A DNA stretch of 64,000 bases, from positions 111,627,588 to 111,691,587 of the forward strand of contig CM041777.1 of the NCBI GenBank assembly GCA_023374045.1, in the 5' to 3' direction. Position 1 is the first letter of the stretch. Each line of letters begins with the position of its first letter. The notes beneath the pieces are model-generated. The model saw only the letters and a program-made list of their open reading frames with translations. It had not been told where the DNA came from and did not search any database. The DNA is from Limonium bicolor. Taxonomy: Eukaryota; Streptophyta; Magnoliopsida; Caryophyllales; Plumbaginaceae. This document shows, one piece after another, positions 47,607 to 60,617 of the stretch. Position numbers and translations under genes: made by a program.

Positions 47607-50600
47607 TGAAATACCGTAATAAAAAATTGATTAATTAGGCTAATAAGTAATTTAGAAGCTTAATTAAGTCTAAATGATTACAAGGGAATCAATCCCGAAG
47701 AAAACGGATCCTTAAAACGGATTAAAAACGCTAACGAACCTTAAAGCACGTTTTTTCGAGGAAACCAGGAAAACGTGACTTTAAGCGGGTCAAATAGACT
47801 CGTAACAATTTTGGTCAACTAAATAGTCATTAATAAACATTAGTGAAGGTCTAGAACCAATAAAATTAATAAAACGAGAAAATAGTAAAAACTGTCAAAA
47901 ACGGGAAGTTGTGGGGTAAAAACATAAATAACTCAAACCAGTGTGTCCACTATTGAAATAAAAATGTGAAATATGTGTGTGTATGTGGGGGCAGCCGATT
48001 TCCTTTCCCTCTCTCACACACTCTTTTAATTCCTTTTGATTTGCAAAATACAAAAGAATTTAAAAAGCAAAAGTAAACTACTTACCTCACCACTCTCTCT
48101 CCTACCCTCACATTTCTCTCACTCTCGTACAGACCCCCCTCCTCTTCCTCTCTATTTTCTTCTTCTTCAACCGGTAACAATGGAGAATTGAAGAACCACA
48201 CTAAACCTCATCTTCTCTTCTTGTTAACCCATCAAACCTTCTCCAAAAATTACAAAAATACTACCATTGTGTTCCTCTCACCAAGGAGAACATTATCCTC
48301 CTTTAAAAATCCGAAAACACTCACTTTCACTTCCTGGGGTGGCTGCATTTGAGCTTCAAACCACCATTAAACCACCTCCACATCATCTTGATACTTAGTG
48401 GTAAAATATTCTTGAAACCTCATCTTTTTCTAGCCCTTGTGGGCAAACGAAATTGAACTAAACCCTTGCTTCTCTTTGTATTCTAGCCGATTTGGCTTCT
48501 TGTGGAGTAAGAATCTGGTTCTTGGGCTATTCTAAAGCTTCATCTACACCCCTTGCAAGTTAATGCAATTTCCTAAACCCTAAAATATACCTTAAGCTTA
48601 AAGATGGTTAAGGGTTAGTTTTGTATTGAAATGTGTATACCAATGGGCTGTAGTGTTAGAGGATTTGAATTACAAAACCGGTGGGAAGATAAAAGAAAGA
48701 AGAAGGAAGAAGAAAAAGGAAAACTAGAAGAAGAAAAAGGTAAATTATGCTCTCTTTTGTAGTTTTGTAATGGTTATGTACAGATTTTAGTAGTGTAAAT
48801 GGGTGTTTAAAATGGTAAAGAGTGATAGTGTAATGTGGAAGAAGAACTAAGTCGTGTTGAAGCTTAGAAGACATTTTAAAACTTGTTAAAACATAGTTGG
48901 GAATGGGATGTTGAGTGCAGGAATTTAACGATGTTTGGTGCAGTATTGTGTTGAAGAGTTTGGTATATTGATGTTGTTTACAAACAGGTGAAATGAGTGA
49001 TGTGTTGTAAGCTAAATGATGTGGAGAGAATGCAGAAATATAGGGGAGGCTATGTCAAAATTTACCTAGAACTAGAAGACTTATGAGCTAGAAACTAGGT
49101 AAAATATACCTTGCAACAGATTTTGATTTGAGATAGTTAGTGGGTAGGTTAGGAGAAGTAGCTAATGCATTGTAAGCTATAGAAGGAGGAAGGGAGAACT
49201 ACAATCTGTAGCAAGACACAACTAGGGAAAACTAGTGTAAGTGCTGAAATGAAACTTGGAAATTATGTGTGTAAATTAGTATAGAAGTGTGTAAAGAGTT
49301 AATGAATGAACTAAGGTGGATTAGGAGGTTTAATTAGTACTAAAACATGTTAGGATGTATGTAGGAAGATTGGGGAAGAAATGGGTAAGAAAGGAAATGA
49401 AAAGCAAAGCCTGTAGGTATGTCCTGCTACCGACCGACCCAGAGGTTGGATCGGTCGGTGGGTCGGTCGGGGCTTAAACAACGAAAATAAATGTTCTGGA
49501 ACGGACCGACCCAGAAGCCGTGAGTCAGTCGTGGGTCGGTCGAAGCATAGACAATGGGACTGAAACTTTCTGGAATGGACCGACCCAGAGGTGTATGGGT
49601 TGGTCGGAACAGTTCTAGGTCGGACGGGAGGATTTCAGAGGGCGAAAACTTACTGGAATGGACCGACCCAAGGTGGGTCGGTCGACCCAAAACTTACAAA
49701 AAATAATAATTATAATAGGTATATATATATGTATACCCACATATACATATGTACATATATATATATACGTACACCATTGTTACGTAAGGAAATAAACTTA
49801 AAGTAATGAAAAAGTAAGTAAACAAGGTGTAAGTGTAAAGAAATTGTAAAGACACAGTAAGTATGAGTTAAGAAACATAATAGGAGTACGCGTTAAGCTA
49901 ATTGTAGATAATTAACCATACAATACCATGTATGTTATAGGACTTGATTTGTGAGCACCGAAGGAAAGTCGGACACAAGTACAACGGTGAACGGTATGAA
50001 TTCCTCATGCCCCGTAGGCTACCTTGGCTACTCTGATTTGTGTGTTGTGTGCTAATTGATCACCAAACAAGATAAACGCACGAATCGGATATATTATGCT
50101 TACTTGTGAATATCATGAGATTGTCCCTTGTTTGGATATTTCCATAAATCTTAGTTTGTATAATTCATGAAATGTATGTATGGATATGAGTGTGTGTATG
50201 TATGATATAGTATTGTGACCGAATGTGATTGTGATTGGACTTCTAACTGATTCCTAACAAGCTAACCAATCTAACTTAAATTGGTAATTAAATTGGAATG
50301 AGTAGAAGTCCGATATAGTTTCGGCCACGCGTGAGGATGCGGAGTCACAAGGGGTTGGCTCCAACTCCTGACTCTTAACTGGTCCACGGCCCAAACCTCT
50401 TAAATGGGTAGCATCCTGGATTGGTGAGTCAAGTATATCCCGGTGGTGGGACGGTGTAGTCCCCAGGCCGGAGGTCATACCGACTTAACATGAGTAAAAG
50501 TAAGTAAGTAAGAATGAGTAAACAAGTATGGTAAAGTAAGTAAGTAAAGTAAGAGTAAGTAATGTGTAATGTGTAAAAGAGTAAACTGCATTCCGATTAA

Positions 50601-51320
50601 CCCGGATGCGTAATTTGGCTAACCCTGGTGAAGGTAAGTATTGTGTGTACTATTGTATTGTTGTTTTGGATTGTGTATTGTATTGAGCATGATTGTATGA
50701 CGCATGTAAAACATGTATGTATGAAATTAATGAACCGCATGTACAGTCGACCTTAAATAGTCAGCGTACCCTAGTTAGCACGCGGTATATGCGGATTTTA
50801 TGCGCAGCTTTTGCTGAGTCCCTTGGGGTAATGTATTTACTACACGCAGGTCCTCGAGACGGGTGAAGATGACGAAGAGTGTTAGGTTGATTTCTTTTTG
50901 TCTGTAAACGATGAATTGTGAAAGGTGTACTATGTTGTACACGACTGTGGATTTTTGTTAGCCGGTGTACCATAGGGTACACCCTTTTGGGATAAGGAAA
51001 GGATGGTGAATTGGTATAGATGAGTAGCTTGTAGAAACTCATTACTTTTGGAGATTGGAAAGGAATGTAATTAAATACTTTAAATACTCGGTAATCCAGC
51101 AATGTAAGTATATTATCTTTTGTATTTGGAATGTAATGTAGTAGCTCGGTATACTTAGGCATCAGACCGTGACTGTAGGTAGTGTAAGCCTTGCTAGCCG
51201 TATGGGCGGTTAGCGGCATTGTATCACCCGCCGTGGTAGGAGTAGTATTTCCGCTGCGACGTAGTATGATTAACAGGAAGATTAGACGGTAAGCATAGGA
51301 TTAACGGTAGGGGTGTTACA
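47607..51320 (-). mobile_element. Solo-LTR-like element B (same family as A, reverse)
   Basis: 3714 bp. On the - strand it runs from TGTAACACCCC (51320) to a GGTATTTCA end (47607). Flanks GATGT (47602-47606) and GATAT (51321-51325) differ at one base, as an aged 5-bp duplication would. The motif CATACCGTTCACC is at about 50000 on the - strand, in the same relative place as in elements A and C. No internal domains, PBS or second LTR copy seen. About 1.5-1.9 kb shorter than its relatives, so it probably has internal deletions. Confidence 0.82.
49427..49695. repeat. Tandem GGACCGACCCAGAG repeats
   Basis: Four imperfect units of about 75-85 bp, each with GGACCGACCCAGAG at its start and GGTCGGTCG-type palindromic words inside. 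Confined to solo-LTR element B. Confidence 0.82.
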
Positions 51321-52265
51321 GATATTGTTTTTCATGAAAATTTGTATCCTTTTAGAGATGAGTTGCATAGGAACCATAAAGAGACTTACACGGATGAAAA
51401 CTGGACTGACAATTTCTTCTATGAGAATTTTGATTATGAAAGTGAGACAGATGTTTCTTGGAACATCCAAGAAGAGACTGGTGCTGGTTCAGAAATGGTG
51501 GATCAGTCACACGTTTTGGAAGAGCAAAGATTGGGAGAGGTTGATGGAAACTTACAAGACCAAGCCCCTGCTATTACAATTCCAGATGAAGAAGTTCCTG
51601 TCAGACGCTCCACCAGAGAGAGACATCAACCGAAGCATCTGGAGGAATACATTGTAGGAAATACTTGCAAGCCTAAAAAAGATAAGTCTTTTTCTGACTG
51701 TTTCTCACTCATACTGAATGATAGAATAACTAGGGCTGCTCTGTCTGGTTCTTAAACTGTGAACTGTATGCTGGGATCAGAAAATGAGAAAGAAGCCTTT
51801 GCTTCTTCTGATCTGTCCAGAAACTGTGTATATGTTTTTTGCTGAAGGTCCTTCTTATAGTTGTCTTAATACTGATAGAATACTAGGGCTGCTCTGTCTG
51901 GTTCTCAAACTGTGAACTGTATGCTGGGATCAGAAAATGAGAAAGAAACATTTGCTTCTTCTGATCTGTCCAGAAATTGTGTATATATTTTTTCTGCTGA
52001 AGGTCCTTCTTATAGCTGTCTTAATACTGATTCTTTGGCTTTTACTGAACCCATGACATATACTGAGGCTGTTAGAAGTCCTCATTGAAAAGATGCTGTG
52101 AATAATGAGTTTAGGGCCCTAGACAACAATAAGACTTGGGAGATAGTTGAGTTGGCCCCTGGAAAGAAGCCCATTAGATGCAAGTGGGTGTTTAAGATAA
52201 AACTTCATGCAGATGGATCATTATAAAGGTATAAGGCTAGGTTAGTGGCAAAGGGGTATACCCAA
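51321..52265 (+). pseudogene. Copia-2 integrase tail, linker and reverse transcriptase start (broken)
   Basis: The reading resumes with VFHENLYPFRDELH (integrase tail), runs through an acidic linker and RRSTRERHQPKHLEEYI, and stops at 51753. A 153-bp in-frame-length tandem duplication (units near 51718-51871 and 51872-52021) follows. The reverse transcriptase starts near 52030 (DAVNNEFRALDNNKTWEIV, CKWVFKIK, ARLVAKGYTQ), with stops at 52086 and 52224. It is cut at CCCAA by solo-LTR element C and resumes at 57881. Confidence 0.92.
51718..52021. repeat. 153-bp tandem duplication in Copia-2
   Basis: The words AGGGCTGCTCTGTCTGGTTC and GAAGGTCCTTCTTATAG occur twice, 153 bp apart (for example 51733 and 51886). 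The unit is 51 codons long. Differences between copies are few, so it is later than, or close in age to, the element's insertion. Confidence 0.93.
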
Positions 52266-55200
52266 TGTAACACCCCTCTCCATAATCACGATATAATCTC
52301 TCACAGCGGAAAATAACCAACAATTACAAAACTCACTCGGGTGTCACCGGCCATTACTCGCCCATGCGAGCAACGTAGCCAAACTACATCCAACTTCCAA
52401 AATAAACAAACTGCTAACCGCAGTGATAACGAGAAATTCCTATACATCATACTAAATCCATAAATCATAAACATCGACAAGTGAGCGTCTACCCAAACCT
52501 GAAAATACGCAACCTTACCATAAGACCATACACCATCTTCATTGCTATACAACATCTCCAATTACCCTGTTCCTGCTCTTCAGCTCCGACAATGATCAAC
52601 AACCTGTAATGGTGTAGTATCAGCGATAGACGCTGAGTATGCCGGGCCTGGACCCTAATGGTCACTTGTCATTTTAACCATCTTATTATTAGATTGGTTT
52701 CACGCTTTACCATTTTACATATATATTCAATACTGTAATAAACATGCATAATAAATTTAACCATCCATCCAAGTATCCATAAACATTCAACCATCCATCC
52801 AAATATCCAAACATTCATTTAATATTCCATACAACATTTATATATCGAACGTATCGAGTAATAACAATATAATGTACAATGTACATTCGCCGTAGCGTAC
52901 AGTTTTCATATTTAATTTACCTTAGCCTCGTAGGCTCCATCCAACCATCAACACACAATAAAATAACCACAAGTATAACCAATGAACAACAAAGCGAAAC
53001 AACGAGAATAATAAACAAGTATTAAGTCTCGTCCATGGTATTGTTCGCCACTGTATAAGTCTCAATTGTTTTAGTTGTTCAGTTATACCTAGTGACAATG
53101 TCTCGTTAAAACGACATGTCTCTAGTTACCCATATATTATGGCGGGTCACCCACGGCAGTAGCCACTCCAACGGTAGAGTCTCCGACCAACGAGCCATTC
53201 TAGCTCACGGGAAATTTTCTTGATACTTACGGACCCGTACGCGGACATCCTGGTATCGTTTTTGTGATCACAGCGCGCACCAAGAGCCACATCCTCTTGG
53301 CTTTACTTCCATTCCTTTAATTAATTAATTATACCATCGCATCGCATTACCAAATTTTCTAACACAGCAGACTAAGGTCATTAGTCCAATCCGGAGTCTG
53401 TAAACTCGGGATCCAGTGTTAGATACGAGAGCGGCGTATAGAAAGGCCAATGCTCCGTACAAAAGTCTCAGATAATATGTATATGTTATTATCATAGTGC
53501 TACAACGTTTTACTTACGTTCCTTATATCTCATATAAGATAGCACCATAGCCGCTAGTTCGTTTTATATATATTGGTTCATATATACGAACCGATACTGT
53601 TAACTCAACAACAGTAAATAATAAGCAGCTATAAATATACAATTCATGCATATTAATTAACACATTCAGACAATCAATCTTGTCACAAATCACACAGAAG
53701 TCTGAACTGAGGAAGCCCTCAGAGACAATCAGAGACACATAACAACATACAAGTTGTATCAACCAAATCCGAGCCCAAGGAGCAACCTTAGGACAACTCG
53801 GATCAAACCCCTTTACATACCGTTCACCCTGATTGTATTACGGTGGAGTATGAATCAGCAAGATCCTATGCTCCGTGTAGTCCGCTAGCTCGTCGAGCGT
53901 CTTGTCAGAAGTACAATCTAAACGGTAATAAACTATAAGTCAGTCTCCATGACTAACTACATCCGGTATCTCCGAATAATAAGTAACCCCGACAGTTCAC
54001 CCCTGTTTTCTACAGTTGTTCGTTACGGGTTTCTCTAAAACAGTCGGTTTTGTTACTTAAACGCGTACGTCATAACATTTCAACTGTTAAGTTTAATTCG
54101 TTGTATTTCTTTTTAAACTTGTCCACCATCTAGCTTAGGTACATATCCTATAGTTGCATGTATTCATGCATGATTGTAGTATATTATTATTTTTTGTATT
54201 GTATCCAAAAGTCATAACTTATAGTTCATAACTATATATTTTTTTAAATAACCACCACCATTAAATCATATGGTTTCCAACCAAAATATATATCCACCTT
54301 ATATACATTATCCTTGTGTATGTATATATTTACCACGTAGGTAATTCCCATGAGTTTAACAAACTCTTATATTTTATGTTACTTTTTATCATCTTTTGTT
54401 AGATGATTATTCCCATTAGTTGTATTATATTATACAACCTATATTAAGATTATTATCCTAATATTATGTAACATTTTATGTTGTATATTTACAACTCCTA
54501 AGGTTTATTCCATAAACACCTTAGTTTATAAATCCCATTTATTTGTAGTTTGTCACATTCTTTGATGTGAATATCCTTACTCATATTAATTCAACCTAAA
54601 CCATATAATTGTTATAACATTTATAACATTATAGACCTTAGTCTAAAATTCATTTTCCAAACTTTATCAATCCGGTAAAGCCCTTGAATTTATTTAAATT
54701 CTATTTTGACCACATAACATTATGTAATGCCATTCCATATGCTAATATCATTTGACATGATATTCTTATTTCCTTTAATTACTAACCTATGGTTTTTATA
54801 CCAAACTATTTATTATTGCCGCATGGGTACCATATCGAAACCATATTCTTTTTCATAAACCATAGTTTCATTTATTTACAAAATCACCCCTTAATTTATG
54901 CCATGTTATATATTCCATTTAATATAACATTTCTAACTTATAAAAAGGGTATAACCTATGGTTATTTTTTGTAAATTTCGAACAGCCCTTGTACTATTCT
55001 ATAATTGCCATTTGGCCCTATTTATAACACATAGTTTCATAATTCATTAAAACTATATATTATACATATATCTTAATAACACTCTTATTTTATTCTAAAA
55101 ATCATCAAATTTCTCCAAAGGGTTATTATTACCTTTATTAACCCATATAATCGGTATTTACTATACCACCCCATATATTTCTCCAAAGTGTCATAATGAC

Positions 55201-57875
55201 ATAATAACTATTATTATACATATATAGTTTGTTTTAATTCCAAAAACATTCCAATAAATTCCTAAAAATTCCTAATAGCCCATGGGTGTTTAAAATACCA
55301 TTGTACACCCTTTATTTTCGGTAATAACATATTTACCACATATGTTATAAAAATATTACCATAAGATACTTATCTTATTATAAAACCTTAAATAAGTTAT
55401 CTAACTTATTTATTTTGGTCAAAACCTAGTATATGGTCAAGGTTGACCTCCTTAATTTTTCCTTGACCACTAATTTCCTTATATTACGGTTTTAACCCCT
55501 AGATTTCCAAAATTCACCATTTAACCCCAAAACTTTATAAAATCTTATAAACTTTATTTTAACTCCTTTTTAACTCTAATTTTCGGCCTTATTATTCTAA
55601 AGCCCCAAATTTAATTTAATTACTTCTAAGCCCCACTTCTTTTCGGTAATAATTGAATATCACCTAAACTTAAATAAAACTTGTAAATGCATAAATAAAA
55701 TGGCCTAAAATACATGGCCTTATTACAAACATTGGCTTGCAAAATAAATTACACATAAATGTCCCAAAATACATATAATTTCGGCCTCACCACACACTTT
55801 TTATTTATTTACCAAACTTCCACATAATGTCTTAAATTTGACAATTATGCTTGTTTAATTAGTTATAAAATTTATTAAACCATTCCTTAAACATTTTAAG
55901 GTCAAACAAGACCTTATTTTTCTCCTTCACTCACGGCAATTTAATTAGAATTGGTTTAAGAACATATTAACTTAGCAAAGTTAATGTTTAAGTGATTTAT
56001 ACCTTGATCTAACTTAGGTAGATCCTTGTTTGGATTCGCCACCTTAAGGAGAATTTCTCCAAAGCTTCTCTTACATGTTTTCAAACAGAAAACAAGGCCT
56101 AGTTAGTCTCCAAGCAAGATCTAACCATGAGAAGTAATTTAAGTCATGAAAATCATGGATTTTTACCTTAGATCTTCAAGCTTGATGTAGATCTACTTCG
56201 GCCCTATTTTTCCAGAAGAGAAAGAGTATCAAAACTCTCTTAATAACAAGGTATAAAACCGTGGGTGAATTAGCTTGGAAGATAGCTAAGTTTTACCTTG
56301 TTTAAGATGCCAAAAATGGTGTTTTTGGCTTGGATCTAGCTACTCCTTGTAGATCTTGGTATACCAACTGAATCTACATGAAAAGGAGAAGAAAATAAGG
56401 CTAGGGTATAGCTAGACAACAACAAGCTGCCTTGTTATTAGGTTTTACCTTGGAAAAATGCCTTAAAAGAGAGTATTTCCTTTGGATCTCGGCCACCCTT
56501 GCTCCAAATGGCTAACCAACTGATTGAACATGTAAATATGAAGATTATGAGTGTATAAACTCATAAAAATCAGAGGAAGAAAATCGGATGACTTGTAGAG
56601 AAGCTTAAGGTATGTTTTTACCTTAAAATGAGATTTTGAGAAACTTTGGTCTCTTATCTTGCTTCAACCGAGTTTAGCTCTTGTTCTAACCTTAGAACAC
56701 TGAGAATAAGCCATAGGAGTTGATGAGCCACGAAATCTAAGCATAGGTGGTGAAGAGATGAAGAAAAAGAGCCAAAAACAAGCCTTAAACCATTAATTCG
56801 AAGCTTAGAAGTTAGGTTTACCTTCCCAACTGAAGAAGTTCGGTTGAGAGAGCTTGGGAGAGCTTGGAGGAGCTGCTTCATCGAATTGAATGCAGCTAGG
56901 AGAGAGAGAGTGACTAGAATTGGTATTATTAGGTTGAAAATGTGCTTTAGATTAGTTTATTGTCTAATAATTAAAGGTGACTCATCAAGGGGACAAGGAG
57001 GGAGCAAGGAGCCAGCTGATTGAAGAAAGGAGAGGCTCCTCACACGTTTTTCCAGCTGGAGAATTCAAATAATGGAGCTAGTGGAGTGTATAAACTAATA
57101 AAAGGCAAAAAGTAAGCCTTAATTAAGGGAACAAGTGGAGTCTTGTTTATTAAGCTAGCAAGTGACGAAATTTGACTCCCCCAGCCTGTGTATGTCGTCC
57201 TCATGTGGTCCAAGGGGTCAAACTTTGACCTCTTGACCATTCTTAGTCAATGTTGACTCAAGCGGGCCCTCTTTTAGGGTTTTATTAATATTTTAATATT
57301 AAATTTGTAAAAATTTGTAAATTTCTGGAATTAAATTCCTTACATGTTATAATATGATATTTTATCATATTTAAAGGTATTTATACCCTTTTAGCCCAAT
57401 TAAAACCAATTTAGAAGACAATTACACAAAAATGCTTTAAGGAGTTTTAGTGCACATTTTGTGTCTCAAGGAGTTTCTGAGCTTGGTTTTCTTTGACAAC
57501 GGTTTTGTTGTGTTCCTTACATGATATTTGATCATGGTATCCAATTTTATATCATTTAGAGGTCATTAGACCTTTAAGGTATTCTTAGAGCACATTTTTG
57601 CCCTTTTTGACCTTGAAGCATGAAAGTGCTTGTTCTTTGTGTTGGAGTGTTGTCCAACGATTGTAATGTGTTTAGTAATGTGTTAATATACTTAGGACAA
57701 ATTTTTAGGTCCTAAGAAGTTCATTTGGGTATTTATTTACCCTTAACAGTCAAAGGGTGCAACATCTTGATTTGTGTTGACCACTGTTGTGCTCAGTTGA
57801 CTTTTAAGGCATGTTTAGGCCTTGGTTAATGTGATTAGATATTTAATCCATGTTTGATAAGTTTGGGGTATTTCA
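52266..57875 (+). mobile_element. Solo-LTR-like element C (same family as A)
   Basis: 5610 bp from TGTAACACCCC to GGGGTATTTCA, flanked by exact CCCAA duplications (52261-52265, 57876-57880). After its start it follows element A in order: a GCGGAAA word, a GCCxTTACxC block with GAGCAAC, a CTGAGTATG-like word, CATACCGTTCACC at 53817, a long AT-rich middle and a CTT-rich end part. No coding domain, PBS, PPT or repeated ends seen. Interpreted as a long solo LTR of a Ty3/gypsy family; a degenerate complete element cannot be excluded by eye. Confidence 0.83.
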
Positions 57876-57880
57876 CCCAA

Positions 57881-59196
57881 AAATATGGAATAGACTACTT
57901 AGAGACTTTTTCTCCAATAGTAAAGTTTACCACTATCAAGGCTTTAATTTCTCTTGCGGTAAAAAAGGGCTGGCATATAGGACAGTTAGACATTAATAAT
58001 GCCTTTCTCCATGGCGATTTAGATGAATATGTATTCATGGAAATTCCAAAGGGACATCCCTTAGAAAATTCTGGTAAGGTCTGCAAGCTTAAGAAGTCCG
58101 TGTATGGTCTGAAGCAGGCGTCTAGGCAGTGGCATGAAAAACTCAGTAGGTTCCTAGGAAGTTTAGGTTTTGTGTAGTCCTTAAATGATTATTCTTTGTT
58201 TTCTAAAAGGGCTGATGGTAAATGTTGTTTTCTGGTGGTTTATGTTGATGATATTCTAGTTACAGGGGATGATATAGGACTGATCATGACTATTAAACTT
58301 GAGCTTGACAGAAAGTTTAAGATAAAGGATTTGGGACATCTAAGTTTCTTTTGGGTATGCAGTTTCTGCATACTGCAGATGGGATTCTATTAGTACAAAA
58401 GGCTTATTGTGACAGTTTAGTTAAAGAATTTGGGTGTGATAACCAGAAATATGTGGTCAGTCTCTAGAGGTTAATGTTAAGTTAAGGAGAAATGAGAGAG
58501 AACCCTTGGCTGATCCTAGTGTATATAGACGTTTGATTGGAAGAATAAGTTTCTTATCTCATAGTAGGTCAGATTTATGTTATGCAATACAAGTCTTGAG
58601 CCAGTTTTTGGATTCTCCCTCTGTTTTGCATTTCCAGGCAGCTTTACATACTCTTAAATATATTAAAGGAACTGCAGGATATGGTCTTCTGTTTAATAAT
58701 AAGTCAGATTATGATTTGGTGGCTTTCTGTGATGCCGATTGGGCTGGGTGTCCAAATACGAGGCGCTCTATTAGTGGGTATTATATCTGTTTTGGAGGAA
58801 GCCCTTTATCATGGAAATCTAAAAAACAATCTTCTGTGGCTTTGTCTTCTGCAGAGTCTAATATAGAGCTATGCGGCAGGTGACTGCGGAACTTAGCTGG
58901 CTCACGAGACTGCTGAATGAGTTGGGAGTGGAAGGCATAATCCGGTACCAGTCAAGTCAGACAGTCAGGCTGCCATCCACATAGCCAGAAATCCTGTTCT
59001 GCATGAAAGAACAAAGCATGTAGAGCTGGATGTGCACTTTGTAAGGGAGAAACTTCAGGAAGGATTGATTTCGGTGGAGTTTGTGCCTTCTAGAGATCAA
59101 CTTGCGGATTTGTTAACAAAGCCTTTGCCTGGAAAGAGGTACCCGATTCTGGTCAAGAAACTAGGGATGAGAAGCTGCCCAGCTGAAGTCACGTAG
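57881..59196 (+). pseudogene. Copia-2 reverse transcriptase and RNase H (broken)
   Basis: Continues the reverse transcriptase exactly where it broke at 52265: KYGIDYLETFSPIVK, LDINNAFLHGDL, YGLKQASRQW and catalytic YVDD near 58241, with stops at 58175 and 58391. A frameshift leads to the RNase H part: DLCYAIQVLSQFL, CDADWAGCPN, SISGYYICFGGSPLSW. A further frameshift near 58855 breaks the end, which still shows the [13 protein letters not shown] block near 59100 in another frame. Stops within the last 50 bp before the PPT. Confidence 0.93.
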
Positions 59197-59238
59197 TACT
59201 CTTGCGATCTGCAAATCCTACAATCCTTGTAGGATTTG

Positions 59239-59250
59239 AGGGGGGGGGGG
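59239..59250 (+). other. Polypurine tract of Copia-2
   Basis: AG followed by a run of G directly before the 3' LTR start TGTTACG. The G run is unusually pure and may be unstable in sequencing. Confidence 0.9.
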
Positions 59251-59520
59251 TGTTACGATTATGTGTGTTTGGTTTATATTATTTATGCTTTGTCTCTGTC
59301 TTGTGTTGAGTAGTTTAGTAAAAGTAAAACGTTGCGTTGTTGTCTATAGGTTTTTACCGTTTGGTCTTGTTGTATATAGGGGGGTTGTATTGGTTACTGT
59401 TCACTAAGTTTTGCAGTCGAGAAAGTTTTTCCTCTCTTCCTCTGTATCACTGAACCCTAGTTTCTCTGGGTTCTGGATTTAGCAGATTATCAATCGAAGC
59501 AACGGGGCCAAAGTTTATCA
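59251..59520 (+). repeat. 3' LTR of Copia-2
   Basis: 270 bp, partner of 44466-44736. It ends TTTATCA, followed by the GAGCT target copy. Confidence 0.95.
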
Positions 59521-59525
59521 GAGCT

Positions 59526-60200
59526 AGGTTGTTGGACAATTACCCATATGGGTGTTACAAATGGTATCAGATCTGACTCGGGACCGTGTTTGGATGATCT
59601 AACTGACACCTACCAAAGAGATCCATGGGACTTGGATGTTAGGCTTACGACGAGGACATCATGTTCTATGTGTGGGGGAGTATACCTCATCCCACGGATA
59701 GTAGTAGGGTTAGAAGACGTTTTATGTCAGCAAACTGTTATGTTTGTTTGGATTACCACTTTTGTATCTCCTTTTTAATGAAATGAAATAGTATATCTTA
59801 GAAAAAGACTCATACATGTATAGATTATGTCAAAAGAATATAAAAAGAGATCCATATGGGTGATCTACTACTAGAATGAGCACATCATAGCACACCTTTG
59901 GAGTGTTTCTCCTCTCAAATATCAAATTCTTAGATCCAATTCGAAACTAGTTTATAAACATTTGAGGCTGAATTAATGTCAAAAGAGACGCCAAAACAGT
60001 GAAAGTTCAGGGATTGATTATTTGAAAGAAAATTTCCAATGGTAATTTTCAAAATGTTAGCTTCAAACTTGACAGAAGTATTATGAGCTAACTTCTCATC
60101 AGGACCCCTATCTGGATTTCCTTCAAATGGTGTCTTCTTCTATGCAATCGGTCATTCTCTTTTTCCTTCGTATCGATCTCCTTTTTAATTCTTTCATTTT
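59526..60200. other. Intergenic DNA with an LTR-end/PBS-like relic
   Basis: GGGTGTTACAAATGGTATCA near 59548-59567 looks like an LTR end followed by a tRNA-Met-type PBS, and TGTGGGGGAGTAT near 59670 like a PPT-type word, so an old LTR element may have been the Copia-2 target. No coding domain is recognisable. The rest is AT-rich, leading into the RRM gene. Confidence 0.35.
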
Positions 60201-60617
60201 GATACGGATCTGATTTTGAGATTTCCTTTGAGTTTTCAGGAATTGTAGATTGGCAATACATAGGATCTTATATTATTGGATTAAATTCGATGATACCCTC
60301 CGTGTAAATCGATTTCCAGGCTGGTTTCATTTCAGTTCTCTTATAAAGGTAGCTTCTCGCATACTTCAGGGGGTCTAGATCTATCAGATTGACCACTCAC
60401 CTCGATGGCAGTCAAATTTGATACGTCAACCTGACTAGAATTTAAATCTAGAGATAATTTGATTGCTTTTCGTCTGAAATTCCAATGAGCGATTCTAGAC
60501 TTGGTATTACCATAGAAGCCTGTTCCAAACTATGAAATTCGCCACTGTTTCGTATCTCAATCGTGTCCAAGTGTTTGTTGTTTTAACAGGAATGCAAAGG
60601 AGAAATTGAAACTTAAG
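60201..60617 (+). other. 5' UTR region of the RRM gene
   Basis: TTGTTGTTTTAACAG/GAATG at 60591 is a good splice acceptor, and AAAG/GTAGCTTC at 60347 a possible donor, so a 5'-UTR intron of about 244 bp is likely. If so, the spliced leader contains an upstream ATG at 60593 with a four-codon frame ahead of the main start at 60618. Signal-based only. Confidence 0.45.

Larger units (their letters stand above)
44466..59520 (+). mobile_element. Ty1/copia retrotransposon, Copia-2 (complete ends, twice interrupted)
   Basis: Flanked by exact 5-bp duplications GAGCT (44461-44465, 59521-59525). It has two LTRs of about 270 bp, PBS TGGTATCAGAGC, gag, protease, integrase, reverse transcriptase, RNase H and a G-rich PPT. 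Removing two insertions (47607-51320, 52266-57875) leaves about 5.7 kb, a normal size for copia. The LTRs differ at about five bases (near 2%) plus small indels, so it is clearly older than the 17-kb element. Stops and frameshifts disable every major domain. Domain order and motifs match Copia-1 closely, pointing to related lineages. Confidence 0.95.

Noticed and set aside
50761..51219. 152-codon - strand frame in solo-LTR element B
   Set aside because: No domain, no counterpart in elements A and C, and it lies in the LTR start region.
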